DNA of 64,000 nt, from the NCBI RefSeq assembly GCF_014651875.1, contig NZ_BMXS01000007.1, forward strand, positions 62,001-126,000, given 5' to 3'. Numbering within the stretch: position 1 is the first letter of the stretch; each line of letters begins with the position of its first letter. Of the stretch, positions 49,678-58,179 are shown one piece after another. The notes beneath the pieces were generated by a model. That model worked only from the letters and a program-made list of their open reading frames with translations, was not told the DNA's origin and did not search any database. This stretch comes from Litchfieldella qijiaojingensis (GTDB taxonomy: Bacteria; Pseudomonadota; Gammaproteobacteria; Pseudomonadales; Halomonadaceae). The translations under genes were made by a program, and so were the position numbers.

Positions 49678-50079
49678 TCACAGAGCGTCACGGGAGTCCG
49701 ACAAGGTGATGGATACCGAGTCGGCGAAACGCAGGGCATACGGCTTGTCGATTTCCACTTGCGCCGTCAGCACCTGCTCGTAGGACATGATGATATCCAG
49801 TACTTCTCGGGTCATGCGCTCGAGCAGCAGGAAGCGGTTGTCTTCCACATGCGCGATCAGGTGCTTGGTGATGGTGCGATAGTTGAGTGCCTGGTCGATA
49901 TGGTTGAACTGTACGGCGCGCGCGGCCCGATAGCGAATCACCGCGTTGATCACCACATCCTGGCGATTCTGGATCTCCTCGTCCTTGATGCCAATGAAGG
50001 TGCGAAGACGCAGGTTCTTGATCCGAATAGTGGCCAGGTCATGATCGAAATGCTGATCATCAAGCGCATACAACGGCAT
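49678..50079 (-). CDS. folX: Dihydroneopterin triphosphate 2'-epimerase
   Basis: This 133-aa protein is closer to FolX than to the aldolase Fol[41 protein letters not shown] and [19 protein letters not shown] closely follow E. coli FolX. It converts dihydroneopterin triphosphate to the monapterin form, leading to tetrahydromonapterin, the cofactor of bacterial phenylalanine hydroxylase. folE lies just upstream (26-bp gap), as in pseudomonads. Confidence 0.9.
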   Translation of the reverse strand: MPLYALDDQHFDHDLATIRIKNLRLRTFIGIKDEEIQNRQDVVINAVIRYRAARAVQFNHIDQALNYRTITKHLIAHVEDNRFLLLERMTREVLDIIMSYEQVLTAQVEIDKPYALRFADSVSITLSDSRDAL

Positions 50080-50105
50080 TTAACTTTCCCTCGAATGGCA
50101 AACGG

Positions 50106-50660
50106 TCACCCGCGGACCAGGGTGAGGAATTCCTGGCGTGTCGGCTGGTTGTCGCGGAAGGCGCCAAGCATGACCGAACTGGTCATGCTTGAGTTCTGCT
50201 TCTCCACTCCGCGCATCATCATGCACATGTGCTGAGCTTCGATGACCACCGCCACCCCCCGCGCTTCGGTGACCTGAAGCACCGCCTCGGCGATCTGGCG
50301 CGTTAGGTTTTCCTGGATCTGCATGCGCCGAGCATACATGTCGACGATACGTGCGAATTTCGACAGTCCCAACACCTTGCCATTGGGCAGATAGGCGATA
50401 TGGCACTTACCGATGAAAGGCAGCAAGTGATGCTCGCACATCGAGTAGAGCTCGATATCCTTGACTAGGATCATCTCATCGGTTTCGGACTCGAATACCG
50501 CGCCATTGACCAGCGTTTCCAGTGACTGGGAATAGCCACGCGTCAGGAACTGCATTGCCTTGGCTGCCCGCTTGGGCGTATCACGCAGCCCCTCTCGCTC
50601 GGGATCTTCACCCAAGCCGCTGATGATTTGATAATAATGATGGGCGAGTTCTTCGGTCAT
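50106..50660 (-). CDS. folE: GTP cyclohydrolase I
   Basis: This 184-aa enzyme makes dihydroneopterin triphosphate from GTP. Zinc ligands are in [17 protein letters not shown] and [14 protein letters not shown], and [15 protein letters not shown] is a family hallmark. Coupling with folX suggests this copy feeds tetrahydromonapterin synthesis rather than only folate. The 290 bp upstream are AT-rich with a direct repeat TGCAAAT spaced 11 bp apart, perhaps part of its promoter. Confidence 0.95.
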   Translation of the reverse strand: MTEELAHHYYQIISGLGEDPEREGLRDTPKRAAKAMQFLTRGYSQSLETLVNGAVFESETDEMILVKDIELYSMCEHHLLPFIGKCHIAYLPNGKVLGLSKFARIVDMYARRMQIQENLTRQIAEAVLQVTEARGVAVVIEAQHMCMMMRGVEKQNSSMTSSVMLGAFRDNQPTRQEFLTLVRG

Positions 50661-50797
50661 CGTTAGGCCTATTGGTCAGTGTTGCAACACGCGCAATATT
50701 TTTGCAAATCCTATGCAAATAAAGTTGGCATGTACAATAATATCCAGCATCAAATGTCAATTCTATCCCAACCTCCGCCACAGCGCAGGAGCAAAAG

Positions 50798-50815
50798 GGA
50801 AGCGCTGAATAAATC
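50798..50815. repeat. Solo copy of the MITE-like terminal repeat
   Basis: GGAAGCGCTGAATAAATC here is identical to the left end of the element at 28908-28925. No matching right end is seen nearby, so this is a remnant or a one-ended derivative. It lies in the folE/secreted-protein intergenic region. Confidence 0.7.
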
Positions 50816-50951
50816 GCCGGCGCGGCCGCGACATCCTGCCTCGCTGCGTCACTGCCGCCACTGTGCTAGACTCCTCGCCCTGTTTTCCTGCGGTGCTGAT
50901 AAGACGGCTCGGCGCCCCCGCGGATCCGTTTCATTGTCGAGGGTTCAGACC

Positions 50952-51521
50952 ATGATCAAACGATACCTGACAAGTCTGCTGCTGGTCGGCCTGACACTGC
51001 CCATGACCGCCATGAGCGACACCCTGCGCCTGCCTGAGGATGCGGCTTTCGAGGTCCGCGTGATCGACGACGCACTCCTGACCCAAGAAACCCCCACACT
51101 TTCCGATTTGCTGCTGCAACCCGTGACCAGTGAGCATGCTCGCTACCAACTTCCCTCACATTGCCTGATCACGGCCGATGCCCGACTCGAGGGTGAACGT
51201 GTACGAATTTCGGCCAAGACCCTGACCTGCATCGACACTCAGGGCGCCGATAGCGAAATCTTCAGTGGCGAGCTTTCGGCAGCGGGTATGGAAAGTGATG
51301 GCAGCTACGCCGTCGATGCCTGCATCGACAAGGTCGACGACGGTTGCGAACGTGCCGAGCTGCGGCCCTCCCACGTCTTCCAATTGCGCCTGGGGCGCGA
51401 ATTGGCGTTGGAGCCCAAGGACAACCCTGCTGCCCGCATCAATGAGCAACGTCGTCAGGCTCAAGGTGAAGGCGTCGCCAATCCGATTCCCGGCGAACGC
51501 CCCGACCCGGATGCCGATTGA
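50952..51521 (+). CDS. Predicted periplasmic protein, unknown function
   Basis: This 189-aa protein has a signal peptide at residues 1-22 (MIKRYLTSLLLVGLTLPMTA then MSD). The mature part is acidic, with Cys residues in PSHCLITADARLEGERVRIS, TLTCID, DACIDK and DGCERAEL that could form disulfides. The C-terminal tail is Pro/Asp-rich. The phrase from CLITADARL to TLTCID resembles the outer barrel of TraB/VirB10-like proteins, but no secretion genes are near and I would not assign that role. It converges on srkA. Confidence 0.6.
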   Translation: MIKRYLTSLLLVGLTLPMTAMSDTLRLPEDAAFEVRVIDDALLTQETPTLSDLLLQPVTSEHARYQLPSHCLITADARLEGERVRISAKTLTCIDTQGADSEIFSGELSAAGMESDGSYAVDACIDKVDDGCERAELRPSHVFQLRLGRELALEPKDNPAARINEQRRQAQGEGVANPIPGERPDPDAD

Positions 51522-51525
51522 CGAC

Positions 51526-52512
51526 CTAGGCTAGCCAGATCGACCGCTCATCCATTGCCTGGCGCTGCTGCTCCAGGGTGCGGATATGCGCGTCCCAGTA
51601 GCTCTCTTCGGCTACCCAGGGAAAGGCCCGGGGGAAGGCCGGATCTTCCCAGCGAGCCGCCAGCCAGGCACTGTGGCGGATCAGCCGTAGACTGCGCAGC
51701 GGTTCGATCCACGCCAATTCCCGGCGATCGAACTCGGTATGCTGCTCATAGCCCTCGACGATTTCAGCCAGTTGCATATGGGCCTCCTGGTCGCTCTGGG
51801 CGGTCAGCAGCATCCACAGATCCTGCACCGCCGGCGCCATCACGCAGTCGTCGAAGTCCACCAGACTGAAGTGCTCATCGCGGCCGAGAATATTGCCCAG
51901 ATGGCAGTCGCCGTGTACTCGAATCGTCCGCGTCGACGACCAGGCATGTTCCTTGAGTACCGCATGCAGCTCTCCACTGATGCGCTCGTAAGCCCGGCGC
52001 TGCCGTCGACTCATCCATGGGCCGGACAACACCTGCTCGCGACTCTCGCGTACCATGTCATCCAGGTCCAGTGCCCTGCGATGAACGAAAGGGCGCCGCT
52101 TGCCTACCGCATGCAGCTGACCGATCACATCTCCCAAGGCAAATAGATGGGTGGGGTTTTCCAACTCCGGTGCCTGACCGGCGACCTGGGTGAACAGCGC
52201 AAAGCGGAAACCCTCGGCATGATGCAGACTCTCGCCCTTGTCATTCCGCCACGGGGCCCCTACCGGCACACCCTCTGCTTCGAGCTCGGCCAGGAAATCA
52301 TGCTCCTCCAGGATCTGGGCATCGCTCCAACGGCCGGGGCGATAAAATTTGACCACCCAACGGCGGCGCTCGTCGTCGCTGACCAGAAATACACGGTTCT
52401 CGTAACTGTTGAGCGCGAAGGGTTCGCCTGGCAACCACATGCCAAGCGACTCGACGGCATCGACGATGCGCTTGGGGTCCAGGCGCTCGAACGGATGGGG
52501 ACTCGCGGTCAT
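51526..52512 (-). CDS. srkA: Stress response kinase A (YihE family)
   Basis: This 328-aa Ser/Thr kinase of the aminoglycoside-phosphotransferase fold counters stress-induced death in E. coli. The catalytic loop RVHGDCHLGNIL and the metal-binding DFDDCVMAPAVQDLW are intact. N-terminal NSYENRVFLV and the lysine region WVVKFYRPGRW match YihE. In E. coli it is followed by dsbA; here it stands alone before comF. Confidence 0.92.
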   Translation of the reverse strand: MTASPHPFERLDPKRIVDAVESLGMWLPGEPFALNSYENRVFLVSDDERRRWVVKFYRPGRWSDAQILEEHDFLAELEAEGVPVGAPWRNDKGESLHHAEGFRFALFTQVAGQAPELENPTHLFALGDVIGQLHAVGKRRPFVHRRALDLDDMVRESREQVLSGPWMSRRQRRAYERISGELHAVLKEHAWSSTRTIRVHGDCHLGNILGRDEHFSLVDFDDCVMAPAVQDLWMLLTAQSDQEAHMQLAEIVEGYEQHTEFDRRELAWIEPLRSLRLIRHSAWLAARWEDPAFPRAFPWVAEESYWDAHIRTLEQQRQAMDERSIWLA

Positions 52513-52558
52513 GGTGGCACCCTGCTGAAGACGACATCTGAAGGCATCCTAACAGAAT

Positions 52559-53281
52559 TCATGGCTTAGGCGTTCGCGCAACCGCCCAAACCTCGATTTC
52601 CTGCGCGCCTGCCGCCAGACAGGCCTGTCCCAGCGCCTCCAGCGTCGCTCCAGTGGTCATCACATCGTCGACGAGGGCTACCCGTGCGGGTAACGCTGTC
52701 GGCACGCTAAAAGCCTGGCGCAGATTGGCCCGGCGCTCGCGGGATGTCAGCCCACGCTGGGAGGGGGTCATACGATGCCGGCTCGCCCGATGGCATGACA
52801 CGCCCAACCGCTTGCCCAAGCGGCTGGCAAGCCAATCGGCTTGATCGAAGCCGCGCTGCCGCGCTCTTCGAGGGTGCAGCGGCACACTGACCAGCCCGTC
52901 AGGCCAGGCCACATTGCAGGCACCCGGTCGCCCCAACTCACGGTGCAGCGCCTGCTCCAACAAGGCCACCAACAGGTTGCCGGCTCGCGGCGAAGCGGAA
53001 AACTTGAAACGCTGCACCAACAGAGCAATCTCATCCTCATAACGCAGCGGCACCCGCGCGCGCACGAAACTCGGCGGACGACTCAGACAGGCTCCGCACA
53101 GACACTCCTTCTTTCCATCGCTTGCCGTCATCGGCTCAGCACATTGCGGGCAAGCCGGCAGGTTCCAAGGCAAGGCCACCACACAAGGCTCGCACCATGG
53201 CTTCCCCGGCTGCGTCGCTCCCATGCAGAAGGCGCAATGCCCGGGCAAGGCATGACGCAACCACTCGTTAACCTTATCCAT
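52559..53281 (-). CDS. comF: ComF-family phosphoribosyltransferase-like protein
   Basis: The protein has 240 aa. Two N-terminal Cys4 zinc-finger-like groups (CAFC...CEPC and CPQC...CLCGAC) are followed by a phosphoribosyltransferase fold ending in RVALVDDVMTTGATLEALG. ComF/GntX proteins are needed for DNA uptake steps in competence or for DNA/carbon use. I chose ATG 53281 (MDKVNEWLRH). A longer form from 53317 is possible but would run through the bioB promoter. It is divergent from bioB, next to the biotin operon, as in other gammaproteobacteria. Confidence 0.87.
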   Translation of the reverse strand: MDKVNEWLRHALPGHCAFCMGATQPGKPWCEPCVVALPWNLPACPQCAEPMTASDGKKECLCGACLSRPPSFVRARVPLRYEDEIALLVQRFKFSASPRAGNLLVALLEQALHRELGRPGACNVAWPDGLVSVPLHPRRARQRGFDQADWLASRLGKRLGVSCHRASRHRMTPSQRGLTSRERRANLRQAFSVPTALPARVALVDDVMTTGATLEALGQACLAAGAQEIEVWAVARTPKP

Positions 53282-53289
53282 AAGCCTGG

Positions 53290-53353
53290 TTGACAGCAGC
53301 GCCTTGGTCTCTATCATCCCTGTTAACCGAATCTTCCCATGTAAAGTTTACCA
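53290..53353 (+). promoter_or_regulatory. bioB promoter with BirA-type operator
   Basis: -35 TTGACA (53290-53295), 16-bp spacer, -10 TATCAT (53312-53317). Immediately downstream are half sites CTGTTAACC (53320-53328) and AGTTTACCA (53345-53353), separated by 16 bp. Each matches the BirA consensus halves TTGTAAACC and GGTTTACAA at 7 of 9 positions, and the spacing is that of known BirA operators. Biotinyl-AMP-loaded BirA bound here would cover the start site and shut off bioBFHCD. Confidence 0.7.
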
Positions 53354-53371
53354 ACCCATGTGGGCACATCC

Positions 53372-54484
53372 ATGACTCTAACCGCTCCCGCAGACCTTCG
53401 CCACGACTGGACCCTTGCCGAAATCGAGGCGCTGTTCGCCCTACCGTTCAACGATCTGCTGTTTCGCGCCCAGCAAGTCCATCGCCAGCACTTCGACGCC
53501 AATGCCGTACAGGTGTCGACATTGCTGTCGATCAAGACCGGGGCCTGCCCCGAGGATTGCAAGTACTGCCCGCAATCGGGGCACTACAACACCGGCCTGG
53601 GCAAGGAAAAGCTGCTGGAGATCGACAAGGTAGTGGCCCAGGCCCAGGCCGCCAAGGAGGCCGGAGCCAGCCGCTTCTGCATGGGTGCGGCCTGGCGCAG
53701 TCCGCGCCAGCGCGATCTCGAGGTGGTGCTGGAAATGGTCAAGCGCGTCAAGGCGTTGGGACTCGAGACATGCATGACGCTGGGAATGGTCGATACCGGC
53801 CAGGCCCAGCAGCTCGCCAACGCTGGACTCGACTACTACAACCATAACCTGGACACCTCACCCGAATACTACGGTGAGATCATCACCACTCGCAGCTATA
53901 CCGACCGCCTCGACACCCTGGCCAATGTCCGCGATGCCGGCATGAAGGTCTGTTCCGGCGGTATCCTCGGCATGGGAGAAGCCCCCAGCGACCGGGCCAG
54001 TTTGCTGCAACAGTTGGCAAGCCTGAAGCCACATCCGGAATCGGTGCCTATCAACATGCTGGTCAAGGTGCCCGGCACCCCACTCGAAGTTGCCGACGAC
54101 CTCGATCCCATCGATTTCATCCGCGCCATCGCCGTGGCACGCATCCTGATGCCAAAAAGTCATGTGCGCCTGTCCGCGGGACGCGAACAGATGAGTGAGT
54201 CGACCCAGGCATTGGCTTTCCTCGCCGGAGCCAACTCGATCTTCTACGGTGACAAGCTGCTGACCACCGACAACCCCGAGGCAGAGCGCGACCGTGCGCT
54301 GTTCGCCAAGCTGGGATTGCATCCCGAAAGTCGCGAGACCTGTCGAGACGACGCCGCACAAGCCGCGGCACTTGAGCGGGCGGTGGCCGAACGCGCCAAC
54401 CAGGCACTGTTCTATGATGCCACCCAAGCCGCGGGCGCCGATGCCACCCAAGCCGCAGGCGTCGGCGCCACGCAGGTGGTCTGA
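53372..54484 (+). CDS. bioB: Biotin synthase
   Basis: This 370-aa radical-SAM enzyme inserts sulfur into dethiobiotin. The cluster motif is CPEDCKYC (Cys59, Cys63, Cys66), followed by [11 protein letters not shown]-type sequence and [22 protein letters not shown] and the [2Fe-2S] ligands in [10 protein letters not shown]. The last about 20 residues contain a tandem peptide repeat (DATQAAG twice, then GATQVV), an unusual low-complexity tail from a 24-bp DNA duplication. Start ATG 53372 is preferred over GTG 53360. It is the first gene of the operon. Confidence 0.97.
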   Translation: MTLTAPADLRHDWTLAEIEALFALPFNDLLFRAQQVHRQHFDANAVQVSTLLSIKTGACPEDCKYCPQSGHYNTGLGKEKLLEIDKVVAQAQAAKEAGASRFCMGAAWRSPRQRDLEVVLEMVKRVKALGLETCMTLGMVDTGQAQQLANAGLDYYNHNLDTSPEYYGEIITTRSYTDRLDTLANVRDAGMKVCSGGILGMGEAPSDRASLLQQLASLKPHPESVPINMLVKVPGTPLEVADDLDPIDFIRAIAVARILMPKSHVRLSAGREQMSESTQALAFLAGANSIFYGDKLLTTDNPEAERDRALFAKLGLHPESRETCRDDAAQAAALERAVAERANQALFYDATQAAGADATQAAGVGATQVV

Positions 54485-54485
54485 C

Positions 54486-55664
54486 ATGCTCGGCGATGCT
54501 TGGCAGGCTTTCTTGAGCGACCGGCTGGCACAGCAACGTGCGGCAGGCTTGTGGCGCGAACGGCCAACACTCGAGCGGCCAATGCGTCAACGCGACTTCG
54601 CCAGCAACGACTATCTGGGCTTGGCCTGCGACCCTCGTCTGATCGAGGCGCAGGCCCGAGGGGCGCGCCGCTTCGGTGCCGGTGCCGGCGCCTCACACTT
54701 GGTATCAGGCCATCTCGCCCCTAATCATGAGCTTGAAGAGCGCTTGGCCGAGCTGACCGGAAGACCCCGGGCGCTGCTATTCTCGACCGGCTACATGGCC
54801 AATCTGGGCACGCTGCAGACGCTCGGCGACCGTCATACCCAGCTTTATCAGGACCGCCTGAACCATGCCTCGCTGCTCGATGGGGCAGCGCTCGCCGGAG
54901 CACGCTCACGGCGCTTCCACCACTGCGATCTCGACGATCTCGACCGTCTGCTCGCGCGTGCTCCCGACGGTGACCGACGCCTGGTGGTCAGCGACGGTGT
55001 GTTCAGCATGGATGGGGATATCGCCGATATCGACGGTCTGGTAGCCACGTGCCAACGTCATGGCGCCTGGCTGATGGTCGACGACGCCCACGGTCTGGGG
55101 GTACTAGGCAAACGGGGCGACGGTTGCGTAGGCCAGCGATACGGTACCGCGCAAGTGCCCGTGCTGATCGGCACCTTGGGCAAGGCACTGGGTTCAGCCG
55201 GAGCCTTCGTGGCCGGTGATGAACCACTGATCGAAGCCCTGATCCAGTTTGCCAGACCCTATATCTACACCACCGCACAACCACCCGGTGTGGCCAGCGC
55301 AACCTTGCGAGCACTGGATATCCTGGCAACCGAGCCGGAACATCGCGTCCGATTGCACGATAACATCCATTACTTCCGTGTCGGTGCCGCGGACCATGGC
55401 CTGCCGCTACTGCCCTCGACCACGCCCATACAACCCCTGCTGCTGGGCACCAACGCCCGGGTGATGGCATGGCGCGACGTACTGGTACAACGCAACTTCC
55501 TGGTCGGTGCCATTCGCGAGCCCACGGTCCCTCACGGGCAGGCACGCCTGCGGCTGACATTGAGTGCCCGACACACGCTGGACGAAATCGATGCCCTGCT
55601 CGACTGCCTGGGCGAGCTGGCCAAGCATGCCCCCCCGGAAGTACGGGAGGCGGTTAGCCCATGA
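54486..55664 (+). CDS. bioF: 8-amino-7-oxononanoate synthase
   Basis: This 392-aa PLP enzyme condenses pimeloyl-ACP with alanine. The PLP lysine is in GTLGKALGSAGAFVAG. The family motifs RDFASNDYLGLACDPRL, GAGASHLVSGHLAPNHELE and VDDAHGLGVLGKRGDG are present. The ATG lies 1 bp after the bioB stop codon. It overlaps bioH by 4 bp. Confidence 0.96.
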   Translation: MLGDAWQAFLSDRLAQQRAAGLWRERPTLERPMRQRDFASNDYLGLACDPRLIEAQARGARRFGAGAGASHLVSGHLAPNHELEERLAELTGRPRALLFSTGYMANLGTLQTLGDRHTQLYQDRLNHASLLDGAALAGARSRRFHHCDLDDLDRLLARAPDGDRRLVVSDGVFSMDGDIADIDGLVATCQRHGAWLMVDDAHGLGVLGKRGDGCVGQRYGTAQVPVLIGTLGKALGSAGAFVAGDEPLIEALIQFARPYIYTTAQPPGVASATLRALDILATEPEHRVRLHDNIHYFRVGAADHGLPLLPSTTPIQPLLLGTNARVMAWRDVLVQRNFLVGAIREPTVPHGQARLRLTLSARHTLDEIDALLDCLGELAKHAPPEVREAVSP

Positions 55665-56410
55665 GCAAACTCGTACTGCTATCCGGTTGGGGAATCGATG
55701 CGCGCATCTGGCGGCCGCTGGCACCTTATTGGTCCGAAGATATCCAAGTCGACGCACCCAACTGGCCCGGCTATGGAGGTCGTCCTCCGCTTGACATCCC
55801 GGGAGACCTGGATGCCTTGGCGGATGCCATGAGCGCGGACCTCGCTTGCGATGCCGTGTGGGTCGGCTGGTCACTCGGTGCACTGCTGGCCGCTCATCTC
55901 CTCGAGCGATTGCCAGCCCCGAAAGCACTGGTGATGCTGGGCATGGGGCCACGCTTCACCGTTACCGAACGAGAGAAAGGTGGTGTCACGAGCCAGGAGC
56001 TAAAGGCATTTCAACGCGCGTTTCGACGTGATGGAGAGGCCACCTGGCATCACTTCCTGCGCTGGCAACTGGGCGGCGAACCCGCCCCGCGTGTGGTACT
56101 CGAGCGGCTGCTCGCTCTGATCGAAAGAACGCCCCCGGCCAGCGAGGAAACGCTGGCCGCTGGTCTGGCTCAACTTAGCTCACTCGATGCCTCCACGCTC
56201 CTGGCCAAACCACCCTGTCCGGTGTATCGCTGCCAAGGGGCGAAGGATCCACTCATCGCACCACTGCCGAACGACGCTACCGGCCATCGACTCGAGGATG
56301 CTGGCCACTGTCCCCAGCTTTCCCAGCCAGCCACACTCACACATTACTTGGCCTCAATCGTCCATCGTCATTCAACCACCGGACATCACCGCGAGGAAGA
56401 GTCGTCATGA
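55661..56410 (+). CDS. bioH: Pimeloyl-ACP methyl ester carboxylesterase
   Basis: This 249-aa alpha/beta hydrolase removes the methyl cap after the pimelate chain is built. The start LVLLSGWGIDARIWRPLAPYW is typical. The nucleophile Ser is in VGWSLGALLAAHLLE, Asp in GAKDPLIAP and His in EDAGHCPQLSQP. It is coupled on both sides by 4-bp overlaps. Confidence 0.93.
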   Translation: MSKLVLLSGWGIDARIWRPLAPYWSEDIQVDAPNWPGYGGRPPLDIPGDLDALADAMSADLACDAVWVGWSLGALLAAHLLERLPAPKALVMLGMGPRFTVTEREKGGVTSQELKAFQRAFRRDGEATWHHFLRWQLGGEPAPRVVLERLLALIERTPPASEETLAAGLAQLSSLDASTLLAKPPCPVYRCQGAKDPLIAPLPNDATGHRLEDAGHCPQLSQPATLTHYLASIVHRHSTTGHHREEESS

Positions 56411-57228
56411 CTGCCCTGGCCGAGCGCGATCTACGGGAAGGCATCATCGAGCAGCGACGGCGCCATGACTGGCGCCGCCGGGTGGCACATGCGTTCAGCC
56501 GGGCCGCTCCCCGCTACAGAGAACGCGCCGGTGCCCAACAGGCGATGGGCGACACCTTGTGGGCCAAGCTGCCGGCACACGCCACCCACATACTGGACCT
56601 GGGCTGCGGTCCCGGCCACTGGACGGCCAAACTATCGCATCGTTACGCCACAACCGCACTGGGGGTCGACCTGGCCCCGGGCATGCTGGTAGAAGCACGA
56701 CGTGAACATGGCGAGCGTGCCCATTGGTTATGCGCCGATGCCACGAGCTTGCCACTCGCCCCTTGCTCTCGGGATCTGATCTTCTCCAATCTGGCTCTTC
56801 AGTGGTGTCCCGATCTCGTCGATGCGATGAGCGAACTCCATAGAATATTGACGCCAGATGGCATGGCCCTGATCAACACTTTGGGCCCCGGCACTCTGAC
56901 TGAAGTTCGTCAAGCCTGGTCGCGCCCCGGGCGCCCCGCTGGCGTGTTGGAATTCCCTTCTCCGGCGGCGCTGCGACGGATTGCCTACCAGGCCGGCTTT
57001 CGTGGCATCGTTATCGAGGTCACTCCCCGGCGCTTTTACTACCCGGACCTATCCGCCGTCATGGCATCGATCAAGGGCGTAGGTGCTCAGGCAGCCACCG
57101 GTAACCGCCTAAGCCGCAGGGACGTGGCCCGCGCCACCCGACGCTACGAGACACTTCGCGAGCCAGACGGTTTGCCGGTGAGCTACCAGTGCGTGACGCT
57201 CACCTTGTCAAAAGAAAGGATCGACTGA
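56407..57228 (+). CDS. bioC: Malonyl-ACP O-methyltransferase
   Basis: This 273-aa SAM-dependent enzyme methylates malonyl-ACP so that the fatty acid machinery can build pimeloyl-ACP ester. The N-terminal VAHAFSRAAPRYRERAGAQQ, the SAM motif ILDLGCGPGHWTAKLS and LIFSNLALQWCPDL are family traits. With bioH directly before it, the BioC-BioH pimelate route is complete. Confidence 0.95.
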   Translation: MTALAERDLREGIIEQRRRHDWRRRVAHAFSRAAPRYRERAGAQQAMGDTLWAKLPAHATHILDLGCGPGHWTAKLSHRYATTALGVDLAPGMLVEARREHGERAHWLCADATSLPLAPCSRDLIFSNLALQWCPDLVDAMSELHRILTPDGMALINTLGPGTLTEVRQAWSRPGRPAGVLEFPSPAALRRIAYQAGFRGIVIEVTPRRFYYPDLSAVMASIKGVGAQAATGNRLSRRDVARATRRYETLREPDGLPVSYQCVTLTLSKERID

Positions 57229-57912
57229 ATGCCCACCTACTTCGTGACCGGTACCGACACCGATGCCGGCAAGACACTGGTCAGCGCCGCACTGCTGGCC
57301 GTCGCCCGGCGCCAGGGGCTGACCACCCTGGGCCTCAAGCCTGTAGCTTCGGGTAGCGAAGCGACGCCGGCCGGCTTGCGCAACATCGATGCCTTGGTCC
57401 TGCAATCGCAGTCCCAGCCGGCGGTGGACTACGAAACCGTCAACCCCTACGCCTTCGCACCAGCGATCGCCCCGCATCTGGCCGCCTACCAGGCTGGCCA
57501 GATATTGGGAGTGGAGGATCTCATCCACTCGCTTGCCGCACCGCTTGCCGAACGCCGTGACCTGACGCTGATCGAAGGCGCTGGCGGGTGGCGGGTGCCG
57601 CTCAACGACAGCGAAGACCTGAGCGATCTGGCGGTCAAGCTCGACGTACCGGTGATCCTGGTGGTTGGTTTACGCCTTGGGGCCATCAATCATGCGCGCC
57701 TGACGCTCGATACCATTACCGCCCAGGGTTTGCGCATTGCCGGTTGGGTCGCCAACCAGATCGACCCGGATATCGCCGCGCGCGACGGCAACCTGGCCAC
57801 GCTGAAACATCATCTTGCCGCCCCCTGTCTCGGCACCCTGCCCTACTTCACGCATGGCGACACCCACGACCTCGTAGCGAAGGCCGCCGAGTATCTGCGA
57901 CTACCGGATTAA
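57229..57912 (+). CDS. bioD: Dethiobiotin synthetase
   Basis: This 227-aa ATP-dependent enzyme closes the ureido ring of dethiobiotin. The P-loop-type start YFVTGTDTDAGKTLVSAALL, GLKPVASGSE and EGAGGWRVPLNDSEDLSDLA are typical. It begins directly after the bioC stop codon. It is the last host protein gene before the prophage boundary. bioA is not in the window, so the remaining step must be encoded elsewhere. Confidence 0.96.
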   Translation: MPTYFVTGTDTDAGKTLVSAALLAVARRQGLTTLGLKPVASGSEATPAGLRNIDALVLQSQSQPAVDYETVNPYAFAPAIAPHLAAYQAGQILGVEDLIHSLAAPLAERRDLTLIEGAGGWRVPLNDSEDLSDLAVKLDVPVILVVGLRLGAINHARLTLDTITAQGLRIAGWVANQIDPDIAARDGNLATLKHHLAAPCLGTLPYFTHGDTHDLVAKAAEYLRLPD

Positions 57913-57916
57913 CTCG

Positions 57917-57944
57917 TTGACTTGCTCCAGTCCATCCGTAAAAT
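57917..57944 (+). promoter_or_regulatory. Promoter of the tRNA-Leu gene
   Basis: -35 TTGACT (57917-57922), 16-bp spacer, -10 TAAAAT (57939-57944). The start site would fall near 57951, about 14 bp before the tRNA. Because the tRNA is interrupted, this host promoter now reads into prophage DNA and meets the hairpin at 58056. Confidence 0.65.
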
Positions 57945-57964
57945 ATGGGCGGCCATCGAAGATC

Positions 57965-58004
57965 GCGGATGTGGTGGAATTGGTAGACACGCTGGATTTA
58001 GGTT
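57965..58004 (+). tRNA. 5' part of tRNA-Leu(UAG), interrupted; prophage left attachment site
   Basis: The sequence starts GCGGATGTGGTGGAATTGG and continues through TAGACACG, CTGGATTTAGGTT. This gives a full acceptor 5' strand, D-arm, anticodon stem 5' strand and anticodon loop with UAG. The next bases (GTCACG) cannot pair with the CTGGA stem, and no variable arm, T-arm or CCA end follows. So the gene breaks at 58004. This is expected if the shared att core is the tRNA 5' half and the complete tRNA is rebuilt at the unseen right end of the prophage. Confidence 0.75.
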
Positions 58005-58055
58005 GTCACGCCTCAACTATCCGCAGTTGAATCGTTCCCATCAACCGGTATACTT

Positions 58056-58081
58056 GCCCTCGCTCCTCGCGGGGGCTTTTT
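58056..58081 (+). terminator. Terminator-like hairpin inside the prophage left end
   Basis: GCCCTCGC and GCGGGGGC pair (one G-T) around a 5-nt loop, followed by TTTTT and GTTTG. It would stop transcription coming from the host tRNA-Leu promoter before it reaches the phage RNA polymerase gene. Confidence 0.7.
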
Positions 58082-58130
58082 GTTTGTCTTGATGTATCCG
58101 TAGGCTGGTATGACCTACCTACGGTCCCTC

Positions 58131-58150
58131 TTTGTGGCGTGTTTGTGGCG
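58131..58150. other. Direct repeats resembling integrase arm-type sites
   Basis: TTTGTGGCG occurs twice (58131-58139 and 58142-58150), 11 bp apart, about 130 bp inside the att junction. TTTGTGGC-type direct repeats beside att cores are common binding sites of tyrosine integrases. An imperfectly placed dyad CCGTAGG/CCTACGG (58098-58124) lies just before them. Confidence 0.5.
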
Positions 58151-58172
58151 AATAGAGCCCACCCAAGGCCAC
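58151..58172 (+). promoter_or_regulatory. Weak copy of the phage RNA polymerase promoter
   Basis: AATAGAGCCCACCC is identical to the strong copies, but the start-site half reads AAGGCCAC instead of ATAGAACA. It may be a decayed promoter or a binding site without efficient initiation. It lies 121 bp before the polymerase gene. Confidence 0.45.
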
Positions 58173-58179
58173 TGACATC

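Noticed and set aside
50952-51521. Conjugation/type IV secretion (TraB/VirB10-like) gene
   Set aside because: Only a short resemblance around the cysteines; no other secretion gene is near and the protein is far shorter.
57965-58025. A complete minimal 61-nt tRNA, because TATCCGC at 58019-58025 can pair with the acceptor GCGGATG
   Set aside because: The anticodon stem cannot close and there is no T-arm, so a functional tRNA is not credible; the pairing is probably chance.
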